A stretch of DNA of 64,000 nt from Streptomyces triculaminicus (GTDB taxonomy: Bacteria > Actinomycetota > Actinomycetes > Streptomycetales > Streptomycetaceae), in NCBI RefSeq assembly GCF_017349075.1, contig NZ_JAFMOF010000001.1, positions 1,860,001-1,924,000 of the forward strand. Reading direction: 5' to 3'. A program made the translations under genes and the position numbers. Below the pieces are notes generated by a model. That model saw only the letters and a program-made list of their open reading frames with translations. It was not told where the DNA came from and made no database searches. Below are positions 32,732 through 41,307 of the stretch, in pieces. How positions within the stretch are numbered: the stretch's first letter is position 1; each line of letters opens with the position of its first letter.

Positions 32732-33103
32732 TCAGCAGCGGGCGGTCCAGGTGTGGGAGCCGCCCTTGTCGTTGGCGCCCTGGTTGTAGCCGACCTCCTG
32801 GCCGGGCGCCAGGCAGAGCGTCACCTTCCCTGTCAGTTCGCGGCCGTCGTACACCTTGACGTGGTCCTTCACGCCCGGCCCGGAGACGCCGTGGTTGGCC
32901 CATGAGGAGTCCTGATTGTTCATGTTCCCCTCCCACCAGTGGTCGTCGCCGCTGTGCTCGATCTTCATGCCGTCGAAGTTGGCGTGCGTCCAGACGCAGA
33001 AGTAGCCGCTGCGGCAGTTCGCCGCCTGCGCGGTGACCGATGTCGTCAGGACGGCGCCGGCGGAGATCAGGGCCGCCGTGAGGAGTGCGGTGAGGCGCTT
33101 CAT
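32732..33103 (-). CDS. Secreted peptidase-inhibitor I36-type protein
   Basis: A 123-residue protein. The signal peptide MKRLTALLTAALISAGAVLTTSVTAQA is cleaved near residue 28. The mature part begins ANCRSGYFCVWTHANFDGMKI, the I36 / beta-gamma-crystallin-like pattern, and has cysteines in NCR, FCV, LCL and ARC that can form two disulfides. Family members inhibit metalloproteases in Streptomyces. The start overlaps the stop of an upstream lipoprotein gene by 4 bases (ATGA at 33100-33103), so the two are translated together. It converges with a TetR gene. Confidence 0.85.
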   Translation of the reverse strand: MKRLTALLTAALISAGAVLTTSVTAQAANCRSGYFCVWTHANFDGMKIEHSGDDHWWEGNMNNQDSSWANHGVSGPGVKDHVKVYDGRELTGKVTLCLAPGQEVGYNQGANDKGGSHTWTARC

Positions 33104-33675
33104 GGTCGTGGGTCTCCTGTCGGTGGTGGGTCGGCGAGCAGGGTGGTGGATTCGGTGAGCGCGTGGGCGCGCAGGCGCCGCCATTCGTCGAGCTCGGCGT
33201 GGTGCAGGGCGCGGACCTCGGCGACGGTGCGGTGGGTGCTGTCGGCTTCGGGGCGGAGGTTGTTGACGATCACCGAGGCCCGGAACCAGCGGCGCTGGTC
33301 GCCGTAGAGCCGCTGCTGGGCGGCGGCCAGGCAGCCGTCGGTGTGGGCGCGTACGACGTAGCCGGTGGGCAGGGCTACGGACAGTTCGGCCGGGCCCGCG
33401 CCGAAGAGGGCGGCGGTGACGCGCTGTTGTTCGGCGGCGGGCGGGGGGCTCTGGCCGGGACGCGGCGGGGTGAGGCCCCGGCGGGTCAGGCAGGCGTCGG
33501 TGAGGAGGCCGGTGGCGGCCTTGATCACCTCTTCCGGTGCGGGCGGAGGCGGCGCGGGGGCCGCGCAACCGGCCAGGAGGCCGGCCATGAGAAGGCAGCA
33601 GGTCGTCAGGAGGCAGCGGGTCGTCAGGAGCAGGAGGCCGGCCCGCGGCCCCGCGGTCCGTGCGGGAAGGCGCAT
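33100..33675 (-). CDS. Lipoprotein coupled to I36 inhibitor
   Basis: A 191-residue lipoprotein. The N-terminal signal ends LMAGLLAGCAAP, a good lipobox with Cys near residue 37. The mature part has a Pro-rich spacer (APPPPAPEEV), cysteines in TDACLTRRG and DGCLAAA, and a polar C-terminal domain with VSVALPTGYVVRAHTDG-type strands. I recognise no domain. Start 33675 is preferred to the longer frame because it begins the signal peptide. Translation is coupled to the I36-type gene, so the pair may act together outside the cell. Confidence 0.75.
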   Translation of the reverse strand: MRLPARTAGPRAGLLLLTTRCLLTTCCLLMAGLLAGCAAPAPPPPAPEEVIKAATGLLTDACLTRRGLTPPRPGQSPPPAAEQQRVTAALFGAGPAELSVALPTGYVVRAHTDGCLAAAQQRLYGDQRRWFRASVIVNNLRPEADSTHRTVAEVRALHHAELDEWRRLRAHALTESTTLLADPPPTGDPRP

Positions 33676-33925
33676 CTGGGGATCAGGCCGGTTCGCGCCT
33701 CGCGGTGGCGAACGCGGCGGTGTGTGTGACGAGTTGGCGCATGCGGGCCGTCCCCCGGGTGGCAGCGGTCGTGCTCGGCACGGCCACACTCCCCACCGTG
33801 TGCGCGGGCATGCGTCGCATCACCCGAAGAGGTGATCAAGCCCCTCGTCGGGCGACGCGGCCGCCGTCGCGACCCCGCGGGCGTCAGCGCGGCCTCGCGG
33901 GCGTCATCGCCCGGCCCCGCGGCCG

Positions 33926-34651
33926 TCAGCGCCGGGGCTCGAACCCGTCCAGGATGTGGTTCAGGCCGCGGGTGAAGTCCTCCTCGCGGGTGCGCTGCGG
34001 GTCCTTGTCGCCGTCGGGCGCGTACAGCCGGCGCAGTCGCGGGTAGGGCTCGACGGCTCGCCGGACCGCGGGCCAGGCCTGCTCCGCCCACTCGTCCTGC
34101 GTCAGGCCGGAGCCGGCGAGCTTGGTGAGCCACGCCGCCTCGGCGCTCGTCATGCCCATCACGTAGGCGACGACGGTGCTCAGGGCGCTGTCGGCGGCCT
34201 CGAGGCCGAAGCCGGCCGACTCGAGGAGCGCGAGCATGTCGTCGGTGATGCGCATGAGGTTGGGGCCCAGGTAGGACAGGCCGGCGCCGCCGATGACCGA
34301 GACGGCCCAGGGGTGGCGGAGGAGCATCGCGCGGATGCCGCCCGCGGTGTCGATGACGGCCTCGCGCCAGGCGGCCGGGTCGGTGACGGTCGACACCCGC
34401 AGCTCGCCGTAGATCTCGTCGAGAACCAGCTCGATCAGTTCGTCCTTGCTGGCCACGTGCCGGTAGAGCGAGGTGGCTCCGGCGCTCAGGCGGGCGCCCA
34501 GCCTGCGCATGCTCAGCGCGTGGAGGCCTTCGGCGTCGAGCAGCCGGACGGCCTCGGCGACGATCTGCTCCCGGCTGAGCGCCGGCTGGTCGCGCCGGCC
34601 GCGGGGCGGGCGGGTCCATACCGAAGAGATCTGCTGGTCATCGGCCGTCAT
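33926..34651 (-). CDS. TetR-family regulator (TetR_C type)
   Basis: A 241-residue TetR. The HTH is near residues 24-70 (LSREQIVAEAVRLLDAEGLHALSMRRLGARLSAGATSLYRHVASKDELIELVLDEIYGELR). The TetR_C-type ligand domain follows, with VTDPAAWREAVIDTAGGIRAMLLRHPWAVSVIGG. Divergent from the S9 peptidase gene. A perfect 12-bp-arm palindrome (34715-34751) lies in the gap and is the probable operator. By analogy, its ligand may be a compound relevant to the peptidase, but the sequence does not say. Confidence 0.9.
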   Translation of the reverse strand: MTADDQQISSVWTRPPRGRRDQPALSREQIVAEAVRLLDAEGLHALSMRRLGARLSAGATSLYRHVASKDELIELVLDEIYGELRVSTVTDPAAWREAVIDTAGGIRAMLLRHPWAVSVIGGAGLSYLGPNLMRITDDMLALLESAGFGLEAADSALSTVVAYVMGMTSAEAAWLTKLAGSGLTQDEWAEQAWPAVRRAVEPYPRLRRLYAPDGDKDPQRTREEDFTRGLNHILDGFEPRR

Positions 34652-34714
34652 GAGGCCTCCTCTCGTACCGGGTCAGGCTAGCGCGCGCCGGACGACCTTG
34701 CGCACATCGTTCGC

Positions 34715-34751
34715 ATTGCGTACGGTGTGCGCATCGAGCGAACACCGTACG
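34715..34751. promoter_or_regulatory. TetR-type operator upstream of S9 peptidase
   Basis: TGCGTACGGTGT (34715-34726) pairs perfectly with ACACCGTACGCA (34740-34751), separated by 13 nt. It lies between the divergent TetR and peptidase genes. Its GTACGGTGT half-site matches that of the operator at 26867-26899. Confidence 0.75.
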
Positions 34752-34773
34752 CATGAACTTCCGGGGGGATCCC

Positions 34774-37056
34774 ATGACCACCGCACGACTCGACGCGACC
34801 GCCTACCGAACCGCCGAGCAGCTGCTGCGGCACAACCGCTCGCGGCTCGTCCACGGCGGCCGCGTCCGGCCGCGCTGGATCGAGGGCGGCGACCGCTTCT
34901 GGTACACCGTCGACACCGAGGCCGGCCGGCGCTTCGTCCTCGTGGACCCGCGGAACGGCACCCGCGAGCCGGCGTTCGACCACGAGCGTCTCGCCGCCGC
35001 CCTGGCGGCCGCCTCCGGGCAGGACGTGGACGCGGCGGCACTGCCGTTCGCGGCGATCGAGCCCACCGAGGGCCATGTGGAGTTCGACGCGTTCGACGCC
35101 CACTGGCGGTGCTCGCTCGAGACCTACGGGTGCGAGAAGGCCGAGCGCGAGGGCCAGTCCGGCGGCTTCCTGGACATCCCCTCCCCCGACGGGGAGCAGG
35201 CGGTGTTCCTGCGCGACCACGACCTGTGGGTGCGCTCGGCGGACGGCCGGGAACGCGCCCTGACCACCGACGGCGAGGCCGACCACGCCTACGGGACCAG
35301 CCCCTTCTCCCCCACCGTCCTGCTGGAGAAGATGGGCATATCCCACCTGCCGCCCGCCCTGGCCTGGTCGCCCGACTCGACGCGCGTCCTGACCCACCGC
35401 ACCGACCAGCGCGAGGTGCGTACGACGCACCTGGTGGAGGCGGCGCCGGCCGACGGCGGCGCGCCGCGACTGATCACCCAGCGGTACGCGTTCCCCGGTG
35501 ACGAGCGGATTCCGCTCGGCGAGTTCGTCGTGCTCGACGTCGCCACGGGCGAGGCGGTGCGCGCGGAGACCGGGCCGGAGCCGTTGCCGCTCATGTCGCC
35601 GATCACGACCAAGTGGGCCTGGTGGGCCGAGGACGGCTCGGCGGTGTACCACCTGAACGGCTCGCGCGACGGGCGCCGCCTGCGGCTGGACCGGCTGGAC
35701 GCCGCCACGGGCAAGGTGACCGCGGTGGTGACCGAGACCGGCGACACGCGCGTGGAACCCGCCCAGCAGCAGCGCCAGGCGCCCATGGTCAAGGTGCTGG
35801 CGGGCGGGGCCGAGGTGCTCTGGTACTCCCAGCGGGACGGATGGGGACACCTCTACCTCTACGACGCGCGCACCGGCGAGGTGCGCCGGCAGGTGACGTC
35901 GGGCCGGTGGGCGGTGCAGGAGATCCTGCGCGTCGACGAGGACCGGCGGGTGGTGTACTTCGTCGCCTCCGGGCTGATCGAGGCCGACCCCTACCGCCGC
36001 TCCGTGTGCCGCGTGGGGCTCGACGGCACCGGCTTCGTACGCCTGACCGACGACGACCTCGACCACGTCGTGACCCTGCCGGAAAGCGGTCGGTACTTCA
36101 TCGACTCCGCGTCCACCAGCACCACTCCCCCAGTGATCACCGTGCGGGACTGGGACGGACGGGTCCTCGTCGAGCTTGAGCGCGCCGACATCGGCCGGCT
36201 GCTCGCCACGGGCTGGACGCCCCCGGAGCCCTTCCGCGTCAAGGCCGCCGACGGCGTCACCGACATCCACGGCGTCCTCCACCGCCCGCACGACTTCGAC
36301 CCCGACCGCCGCTACCCCGTCATCGACCACCCCTACCCCGGCCCGCACATGCGGCGCGGATCCGCGTCCTTCGACAACGCGTTCTTCCAGCCCGACGCCG
36401 AGGCCGTGGCCGCCCTCGGATTCGTCGTCGTCGCGCTCGACGGGCGCGGCACGCCCGGCCGGGACAAGGCCTTCCACGACGCCTCGGACCGGAACCTGGC
36501 CGACGCCGGCGGCATGGCCGACCACGTGGCGGCGCTGCGGCAGCTCGCCGCCGAGCGGCCCTGGATGGACCTCGACCGGGTGGGGATCTTCGGCATCTCG
36601 GGCGGCGGCTACGCGACCGTACGGGCCATGTGCGACTTCCCCGAGGTCTTCAAGGTCGGCGTCTCCGAGGCGGGCAACCACGAGAACCGGAACTACCACC
36701 TGTGGTGGGCCGAGACCTACGACGGCCAGGACCCGGAGGTCTGGGCCCGCTCGTCCAACGTGGAGGCCGCCGACCGCCTCGAGGGCAAGCTGCTGCTGGT
36801 CCACGGCGGCATGGACGACAACGTCCACCCCCATCTGACGCTGCGCCTGGCCGAGCGCCTCATCGCCGCCGACAAGGACTTCGAGCTGCTGATCGTCCCC
36901 GGCGCCGAGCACATCTTCGCCGGCTACGAGCACTACGTCACCCGGCGCCGGTGGGACTTCCTGGTCCGCAACCTCCTGGGCGTCGAGCCGCCGGAGGGCT
37001 ACCGCCTGACCCCGGCACCGTTCGACTTCGACGTCATCGCGGACATCTTCGGCTGA
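34774..37056 (+). CDS. S9-family prolyl oligopeptidase / dipeptidyl peptidase
   Basis: A 760-residue peptidase of the DPP IV/S9B type. About 500 residues of beta-propeller (for example FLDIPSPDGEQAVFLRDHDLWVR and LAWSPDSTRVLTHRTD) precede the alpha/beta-hydrolase domain. The catalytic Ser is near 609 in FGISGGGYATVRA, Asp near 681-682 in HGGMDDNVHPH, and His near 713 in PGAEHIFAGY. It removes dipeptides or cleaves after proline. There is no signal peptide, so it is probably cytosolic. CCGGGGGGATCCC precedes ATG 34774. Expression is probably controlled by the divergent TetR through the palindrome upstream. Confidence 0.93.
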   Translation: MTTARLDATAYRTAEQLLRHNRSRLVHGGRVRPRWIEGGDRFWYTVDTEAGRRFVLVDPRNGTREPAFDHERLAAALAAASGQDVDAAALPFAAIEPTEGHVEFDAFDAHWRCSLETYGCEKAEREGQSGGFLDIPSPDGEQAVFLRDHDLWVRSADGRERALTTDGEADHAYGTSPFSPTVLLEKMGISHLPPALAWSPDSTRVLTHRTDQREVRTTHLVEAAPADGGAPRLITQRYAFPGDERIPLGEFVVLDVATGEAVRAETGPEPLPLMSPITTKWAWWAEDGSAVYHLNGSRDGRRLRLDRLDAATGKVTAVVTETGDTRVEPAQQQRQAPMVKVLAGGAEVLWYSQRDGWGHLYLYDARTGEVRRQVTSGRWAVQEILRVDEDRRVVYFVASGLIEADPYRRSVCRVGLDGTGFVRLTDDDLDHVVTLPESGRYFIDSASTSTTPPVITVRDWDGRVLVELERADIGRLLATGWTPPEPFRVKAADGVTDIHGVLHRPHDFDPDRRYPVIDHPYPGPHMRRGSASFDNAFFQPDAEAVAALGFVVVALDGRGTPGRDKAFHDASDRNLADAGGMADHVAALRQLAAERPWMDLDRVGIFGISGGGYATVRAMCDFPEVFKVGVSEAGNHENRNYHLWWAETYDGQDPEVWARSSNVEAADRLEGKLLLVHGGMDDNVHPHLTLRLAERLIAADKDFELLIVPGAEHIFAGYEHYVTRRRWDFLVRNLLGVEPPEGYRLTPAPFDFDVIADIFG

Positions 37057-37085
37057 CGTCGCCGGTGCCGGTGCCGATGAAACGA

Positions 37086-37117
37086 CAGAGCCCCCGCCTG
37101 AAAAGGCGGGGGCTCTG
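37086..37117. terminator. Bidirectional terminator, S9 peptidase and deoA
   Basis: A perfect 14-bp stem (37086-37099 with 37104-37117) around GAAA lies between convergent genes, 30 bases from the peptidase stop and 20 from the deoA stop. Confidence 0.9.
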
Positions 37118-37136
37118 TTCGATCGACGCGCGTCGC

Positions 37137-38420
37137 TTACGCGATGCGGTCCAGCACGATCGGGTTCGGCGTGAAGGCCGTGCCCGCCGGGGAGATCTCC
37201 ACGCCGCCCTCGAGGGCCTTGAGGGCGTAGTCGAACTTCTCCGGGGTGTCGGTGTGCAGCGTCATGAGCGGCTGGCCGGCCGTGACCGTGTCACCCGGCT
37301 TGGCGTGCATCTCGATGCCCGCGCCGGCCTGCACCGGGTCCTCCTTGCGGGCGCGGCCGGCGCCCAGGCGCCAGGCGGAGACGCCGACGGCGTACGCGTC
37401 GAGCGCGGTGAGGACGCCGGAGGCGGAGGCCGTCACCACGTGCTGCTCGCGGGCGACCGGCAGGGTGGCGTCCGGGTCGCCGCCCTGGGCGATGATCATG
37501 CGGCGCCAGTGGTCCATGGCCGAGCCGTCGGCGAGGGCCTTGGCCGGGTCGGCGTCCTTGATGCCGGCCGCGTCGAGCATCTCGCGGGCCAGGGCGATGG
37601 TGAGCTCGACGACGTCCGCCGGGCCGCCGCCCGCCAGCACCTCGACCGACTCGCGGACCTCGAGGGCGTTGCCCGCGGTGAGGCCGAGCGGGGTGGACAT
37701 GTCGGTGAGCAGGGCGACGGTCTTGACGCCGTGGTCCGTGCCGAGGCCGACCATGGTGGAGGCGAGCTCGCGGGCGTCGGCGATGTTCTTCATGAACGCG
37801 CCGGAGCCGACCTTGACGTCGAGGACGAGCGAGCCCGTACCCTCGGCGATCTTCTTCGACATGATGGAGGAGGCGATCAGCGGGATGGCCTCGACCGTGC
37901 CGGTGACGTCGCGCAGCGCGTAGAGCTTCTTGTCGGCCGGGGCCAGGCCGTCGCCCGCGGCGCAGATGACGGAGCCGACGTTGCGCAGGACGTCCATCAT
38001 CTCGTCGTTGGAGAGCAGCGCGCGCCAGCCGGGGATGGACTCCAGCTTGTCCAGGGTGCCGCCGGTGTGGCCGAGGCCGCGGCCGGAGAGCTGGGGCACG
38101 GCCGCGCCGCAGGCGGCGACGAGCGGGGCCAGCGGCAGGGTGATCTTGTCGCCGACGCCGCCGGTGGAGTGCTTGTCCGCGGTGGGGACGGGCAGGGAGG
38201 AGAAGTCCATGCGCTCGCCGGACTTGATCATCGCGGCGGTCCAGCGGGCGATCTCGGCCCGGTCCATGCCGTTGAGCAGGATGGCCATGGCGAGCGAGGA
38301 CATCTGCTCGTCGGCGACCTCACCGCGCGTGTACGCGTCGATCATCCAGTCGATCTGCTCGTCGGTCAGACGGCCGCGGTCACGCTTGGTGCGGATAACG
38401 GAAATGGCGTCCATCAGCAC
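37137..38420 (-). CDS. deoA: Thymidine phosphorylase
   Basis: A 427-residue pyrimidine-nucleoside phosphorylase of the DeoA/Pdp family. It cleaves thymidine (and uridine) with phosphate, giving deoxyribose-1-phosphate and base. Family marks are SSLPVPTADKHSTGGVGDKITLPLAPLVAACGAAVPQLSGRGLGHTGGTLDKLESIPG, the phosphate-binding KHSTGG and the LGHTGGTLDK segment. The start is GTG 38420, 5 nt after AAAGGA. It lies at the end of the nucleoside operon, after cdd, separated by a hairpin (38472-38501) that may set its level. Product deoxyribose-phosphate feeds deoC at 6784. Confidence 0.95.
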   Translation of the reverse strand: MLMDAISVIRTKRDRGRLTDEQIDWMIDAYTRGEVADEQMSSLAMAILLNGMDRAEIARWTAAMIKSGERMDFSSLPVPTADKHSTGGVGDKITLPLAPLVAACGAAVPQLSGRGLGHTGGTLDKLESIPGWRALLSNDEMMDVLRNVGSVICAAGDGLAPADKKLYALRDVTGTVEAIPLIASSIMSKKIAEGTGSLVLDVKVGSGAFMKNIADARELASTMVGLGTDHGVKTVALLTDMSTPLGLTAGNALEVRESVEVLAGGGPADVVELTIALAREMLDAAGIKDADPAKALADGSAMDHWRRMIIAQGGDPDATLPVAREQHVVTASASGVLTALDAYAVGVSAWRLGAGRARKEDPVQAGAGIEMHAKPGDTVTAGQPLMTLHTDTPEKFDYALKALEGGVEISPAGTAFTPNPIVLDRIA

Positions 38421-38471
38421 ATTTTCCTTTGGGTTCGTAGTCCTCAGGTCTTTCCGGGGCCGGAAAGTGAC

Positions 38472-38501
38472 CCGGACGGGCTGAAATATCAGCCCGTCCG
38501 G
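38472..38501 (-). terminator. Hairpin between cdd and deoA
   Basis: A perfect 13-bp stem, CCGGACGGGCTGA with its complement, around an AATA loop. It sits 16 bases after the cdd stop and 52 before deoA, so it may attenuate or process the operon mRNA. Confidence 0.7.
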
Positions 38502-38516
38502 CGCTTGGGTACATCT

Positions 38517-38912
38517 TCAACGATTCAGGTCGGCGGGCCCAAACGCGTCCGGCAGCAGCTCGGCCAGCGGGCGGATGCCCGAGACCGTGTCCACCTCCAG
38601 CTCCGGGCCGCCGTGTTCCCACAGCAGCTGCCGGCAGCGGCCGCACGGCATCAGGATGTTGCCGTGGCGGTCGCAGCAGGTGAAGTGCGTCAGGCGGCCG
38701 CCGCCGGTGGCGATCAGCTCGGAGACCATGCCGCACTCGGCGCACAGGGCGACGCCGTAGGCGGCGTTCTCCACGTTGCAGCCGCTCACGGTGCGGCCGT
38801 CGTCCACGAGGGCCGCGGAACCGACGGGGAAGCCCGAGTACGGGGCGTAGGCCCGGGACATGGCGTCCCGGGCCTGCGCACGGAGGTCTTCCCAGTTCAC
38901 GGAAGAGCTCAC
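38517..38912 (-). CDS. cdd: Cytidine deaminase
   Basis: A 131-residue homotetramer-type deaminase converting cytidine and deoxycytidine to uridine forms. SGCNVENAAYGVALCAECG carries the first zinc Cys and the catalytic Glu, and MPCGRCRQLL the other two Cys. Length fits the short class. GTG 38912 overlaps the stop of the upstream permease gene by one base (TAGTG), so it is translated with the transporter. The product goes to DeoA, encoded next. Confidence 0.94.
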   Translation of the reverse strand: MSSSVNWEDLRAQARDAMSRAYAPYSGFPVGSAALVDDGRTVSGCNVENAAYGVALCAECGMVSELIATGGGRLTHFTCCDRHGNILMPCGRCRQLLWEHGGPELEVDTVSGIRPLAELLPDAFGPADLNR

Positions 38913-40204
38913 TACTTGCCCTGACCCTTCCGGTAGGGCTGACCGTCGGCCTTCGGCGGCCGCAGACGCTGCGCCGAGAGCGACAGCACCAGCAGGGTCG
39001 CGACGTACGGGGTGGCGTCGACGAACTCCAGCGGCACGGTGGTGGTGAGCAGGTACCAGGCGACGAGCGCCGCGACGACGATCGAGCTGACGATCGCCTG
39101 CCGGCTCTTGCCCTTCTTCAGCTGCCACACCACGAGGCCGATCAGCAGCACGGCGACGAGCAGCAGCAGCGCGTGGACGGTCGGGCCGCCCGAGCGCAGC
39201 TGGAGGCTGTCCATGAAGCCGAACAGGCCGGCGCCCATCGCGACGCCGCCAGGACGCCAGTTACCGAAGATCATCGTGGCGAGACCGATGTAGCCGCGGC
39301 CACCCGTCTGACCGTCGGAGTACATGTGCGTGCCGATGGCCAGGAACGCGCCGCCGAGACCCGCGAGGGCGCCGGAGACGACCACGGCCGCGTACTTGTA
39401 CGTGTAGACGTTGACGCCGAGGGACTCGGCCGCCACCGGGCTCTCGCCGCAGGACCGCAGGCGCAGGCCGAACGCCGAGCGCCACAGCACGAAGAACGTG
39501 CCGACGAACAGCAGCGCCGCGACGATGGTCAGCCAGGACACGTCGGAGACGAGGCCGTTGAGGATGCCGGCGATGTCGGAGACGAAGAACCAGTGGTGCT
39601 TCTCGATCGAGTGCAGCCAGTCGGACAGGCCGGGGACCGAGAAGTGGCCCATGTTCTCCATGACGGGCGACTGCTTGTCGTTGCCGCCCGCCTGCTGCGC
39701 CGCGCTGCCCTCGGCGCCGAACCACAGCTTGGCCAGGTACTGGGTGAAGCCCAGCGCCAGGATGTTGATCGCCACACCGGAGATGATGTGGTCGACGTTG
39801 AAGGTGACGGTGGCGATGGCGTGCACGACGCCGCCGATGGCGCCGCCGATCACACCGGCCAGGGCGGCCGCCCACGGGCCGTGCTGCCAGCCGATCCAGC
39901 CGGCACAGAACGTGCCGAGCATCATCATGCCCTCGAGGCCGATGTTGACGATGCCCGCCCGCTCGGCCCACAGGCCGCCGAGGCCGGCGAGGCCGATCGG
40001 CACGGCGGCGCCGAGGGCGCCGCTCCACTGGCCGGAGGAGGTCAGGTCCTCGGCGCTGGTGATGACCCGCAGGGCGGACAGCAGCAGCAGCGCGCCCGCG
40101 ATCATCAGCAGGACGACGGGGTAGGAGAGCTTGCGCCTCCCACCGGCCGGCTTGTTCTTGCCGCTCAGTCGCTCGGAGAGCGCGGCGGTGAAGGTGGTGC
40201 TCAC
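38912..40204 (-). CDS. Nucleoside ABC transporter permease (second subunit)
   Basis: A 430-residue BPD_transp_2-type permease. Roughly ten helices lie between about residues 30 and 420. The family motifs are GLAGLGGLWAERAGIVNIGLEGMMMLGTFCAG near 75 and the related GLRLRSCGESPVAAESLGVNVYTYKYAAVVVSGALAGLGGAFLAIG (the EAA-like coupling region). Homologous to YufQ/NupQ-type nucleoside permeases. The N-terminus is basic (SERLSGKNKPAGGRRK). Its start overlaps the stop of the other permease gene by 4 bases. It forms the membrane channel with 40201-41307. Confidence 0.93.
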   Translation of the reverse strand: MSTTFTAALSERLSGKNKPAGGRRKLSYPVVLLMIAGALLLLSALRVITSAEDLTSSGQWSGALGAAVPIGLAGLGGLWAERAGIVNIGLEGMMMLGTFCAGWIGWQHGPWAAALAGVIGGAIGGVVHAIATVTFNVDHIISGVAINILALGFTQYLAKLWFGAEGSAAQQAGGNDKQSPVMENMGHFSVPGLSDWLHSIEKHHWFFVSDIAGILNGLVSDVSWLTIVAALLFVGTFFVLWRSAFGLRLRSCGESPVAAESLGVNVYTYKYAAVVVSGALAGLGGAFLAIGTHMYSDGQTGGRGYIGLATMIFGNWRPGGVAMGAGLFGFMDSLQLRSGGPTVHALLLLVAVLLIGLVVWQLKKGKSRQAIVSSIVVAALVAWYLLTTTVPLEFVDATPYVATLLVLSLSAQRLRPPKADGQPYRKGQGK

Positions 40205-41307
40205 GCGGAAACCTCCGCCTTGTCGCTCTTACGGGCCTGGGCGGCGAGCTCCTCGCCGACCTTGCGCTGCTGGACCTTGAGTCCGTACCGGCGCACGATC
40301 TCGTAGGCGATGACGACGCACAGGACGATGACGCCCTGGATCACGCCGACGATCTCCTGGGCGTAGCCCTCGAACTCGAGCTGCGTGCCGGTGCGCTCCA
40401 GGAAGCCCCAGAGCAGGGCCGCGAGGGCCATGCCGATGGGGTTGTTGCGGCCGAGCAGCGCGATGGCGATGCCGGTGAAGCCGATACCGACGGGGAAGTC
40501 GGTGCCGTAGTTGTACGACACGCCGAGCAGGGTCGGCATGCCGACGAGGCCGGCCATGGCGCCGGAGAGCAGCATGGCGGTGATCACCATGCGCTTGACG
40601 CTGACGCCGCTGGCCTGGGCCGCGGACTCGGAACGGCCCACGGTGCGCAGGTCGAAGCCGAAGCGGGTGCGGTTGAGCACGAACCAGTAGGCGACGCCCG
40701 CGAGGGCCGCGATCACGACGAAGCCGTAGATGGGCTTGGGCTGGGTCGGGATCTCGAAGAACTGCGCGGAGTCGGGCAGGTAGGGCGTGTGGATCAGGTT
40801 GCCCTCCTTCTCCGCGAGCCGGCCGTCCTGAAGGAAGTAACCGATGATCGAGGCGCCGATGGCGTTCAGCATGATCGTGCTGATGACCTCGTTGACGCCC
40901 CGCGTGGTCTTCAGCAGACCGGCGATGCCCGCCCAGATCGCACCGACGATCATCGCGACGATGATGATCACCGGGATCTGGATGATGCCCGGCAGCGTCA
41001 GCGCGCCGCCGACGACGGCGGCGAAGAAGGCCGCGATGCGGTACTGGCCGTCGACGCCGATGTTGAACAGGTTCATCCGGAAGCCGATGGCCACGGCCAG
41101 CGCGGACAGGTAGTACGGCGTCGCCTTGTTGATGATCCAGACCTGGCTGTCGGCCTTGGAGCCGAAGTCGATCATGACCTCATAGGCGTGGAACGGATCC
41201 TGGCCGGTGGCGGCGATGATGATCGAGGTGATGGCCAGCGCGGCCACGATCGCCAGAACCGGGGCGGCCAGACCCAGGATCAGCTTGTCCTTGTCGAACT
41301 TCTTCAC
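40201..41307 (-). CDS. Nucleoside ABC transporter permease (first subunit)
   Basis: A 368-residue BPD_transp_2 permease with about eight to ten helices. The motif MNLFNIGVDGQYRIAAFFAAVVGG lies near residue 78. FDLRTVGRSESAAQASGVSVKRMVITAMLLSGAMAGLVG near 220 is the cytoplasmic coupling loop. Homologous to YufP/NupP-type permeases that import purine and pyrimidine nucleosides. The C-terminus is charged. Starts overlap on both sides: the ATPase stop at 41304-41307 and the next permease at 40201-40204. The four-gene transporter is translated as a tight unit. Confidence 0.93.
   Translation of the reverse strand: MKKFDKDKLILGLAAPVLAIVAALAITSIIIAATGQDPFHAYEVMIDFGSKADSQVWIINKATPYYLSALAVAIGFRMNLFNIGVDGQYRIAAFFAAVVGGALTLPGIIQIPVIIIVAMIVGAIWAGIAGLLKTTRGVNEVISTIMLNAIGASIIGYFLQDGRLAEKEGNLIHTPYLPDSAQFFEIPTQPKPIYGFVVIAALAGVAYWFVLNRTRFGFDLRTVGRSESAAQASGVSVKRMVITAMLLSGAMAGLVGMPTLLGVSYNYGTDFPVGIGFTGIAIALLGRNNPIGMALAALLWGFLERTGTQLEFEGYAQEIVGVIQGVIVLCVVIAYEIVRRYGLKVQQRKVGEELAAQARKSDKAEVSA

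Noticed and set aside
33840..33945. Repeated GCGGGCGTCAGCGC-like phrases before the TetR at 33926-34651
   Set aside because: The copies are imperfect and irregular, and the region is a low-complexity GC-rich 3' flank. I saw no defined element.
37125..37136. CGACGCGCGTCG palindrome next to deoA as a fifth nucleoside operator
   Set aside because: It lies downstream of the deoA stop codon between convergent genes. It lacks the flanking CTA/TAG of the shared motif and is not near a promoter.
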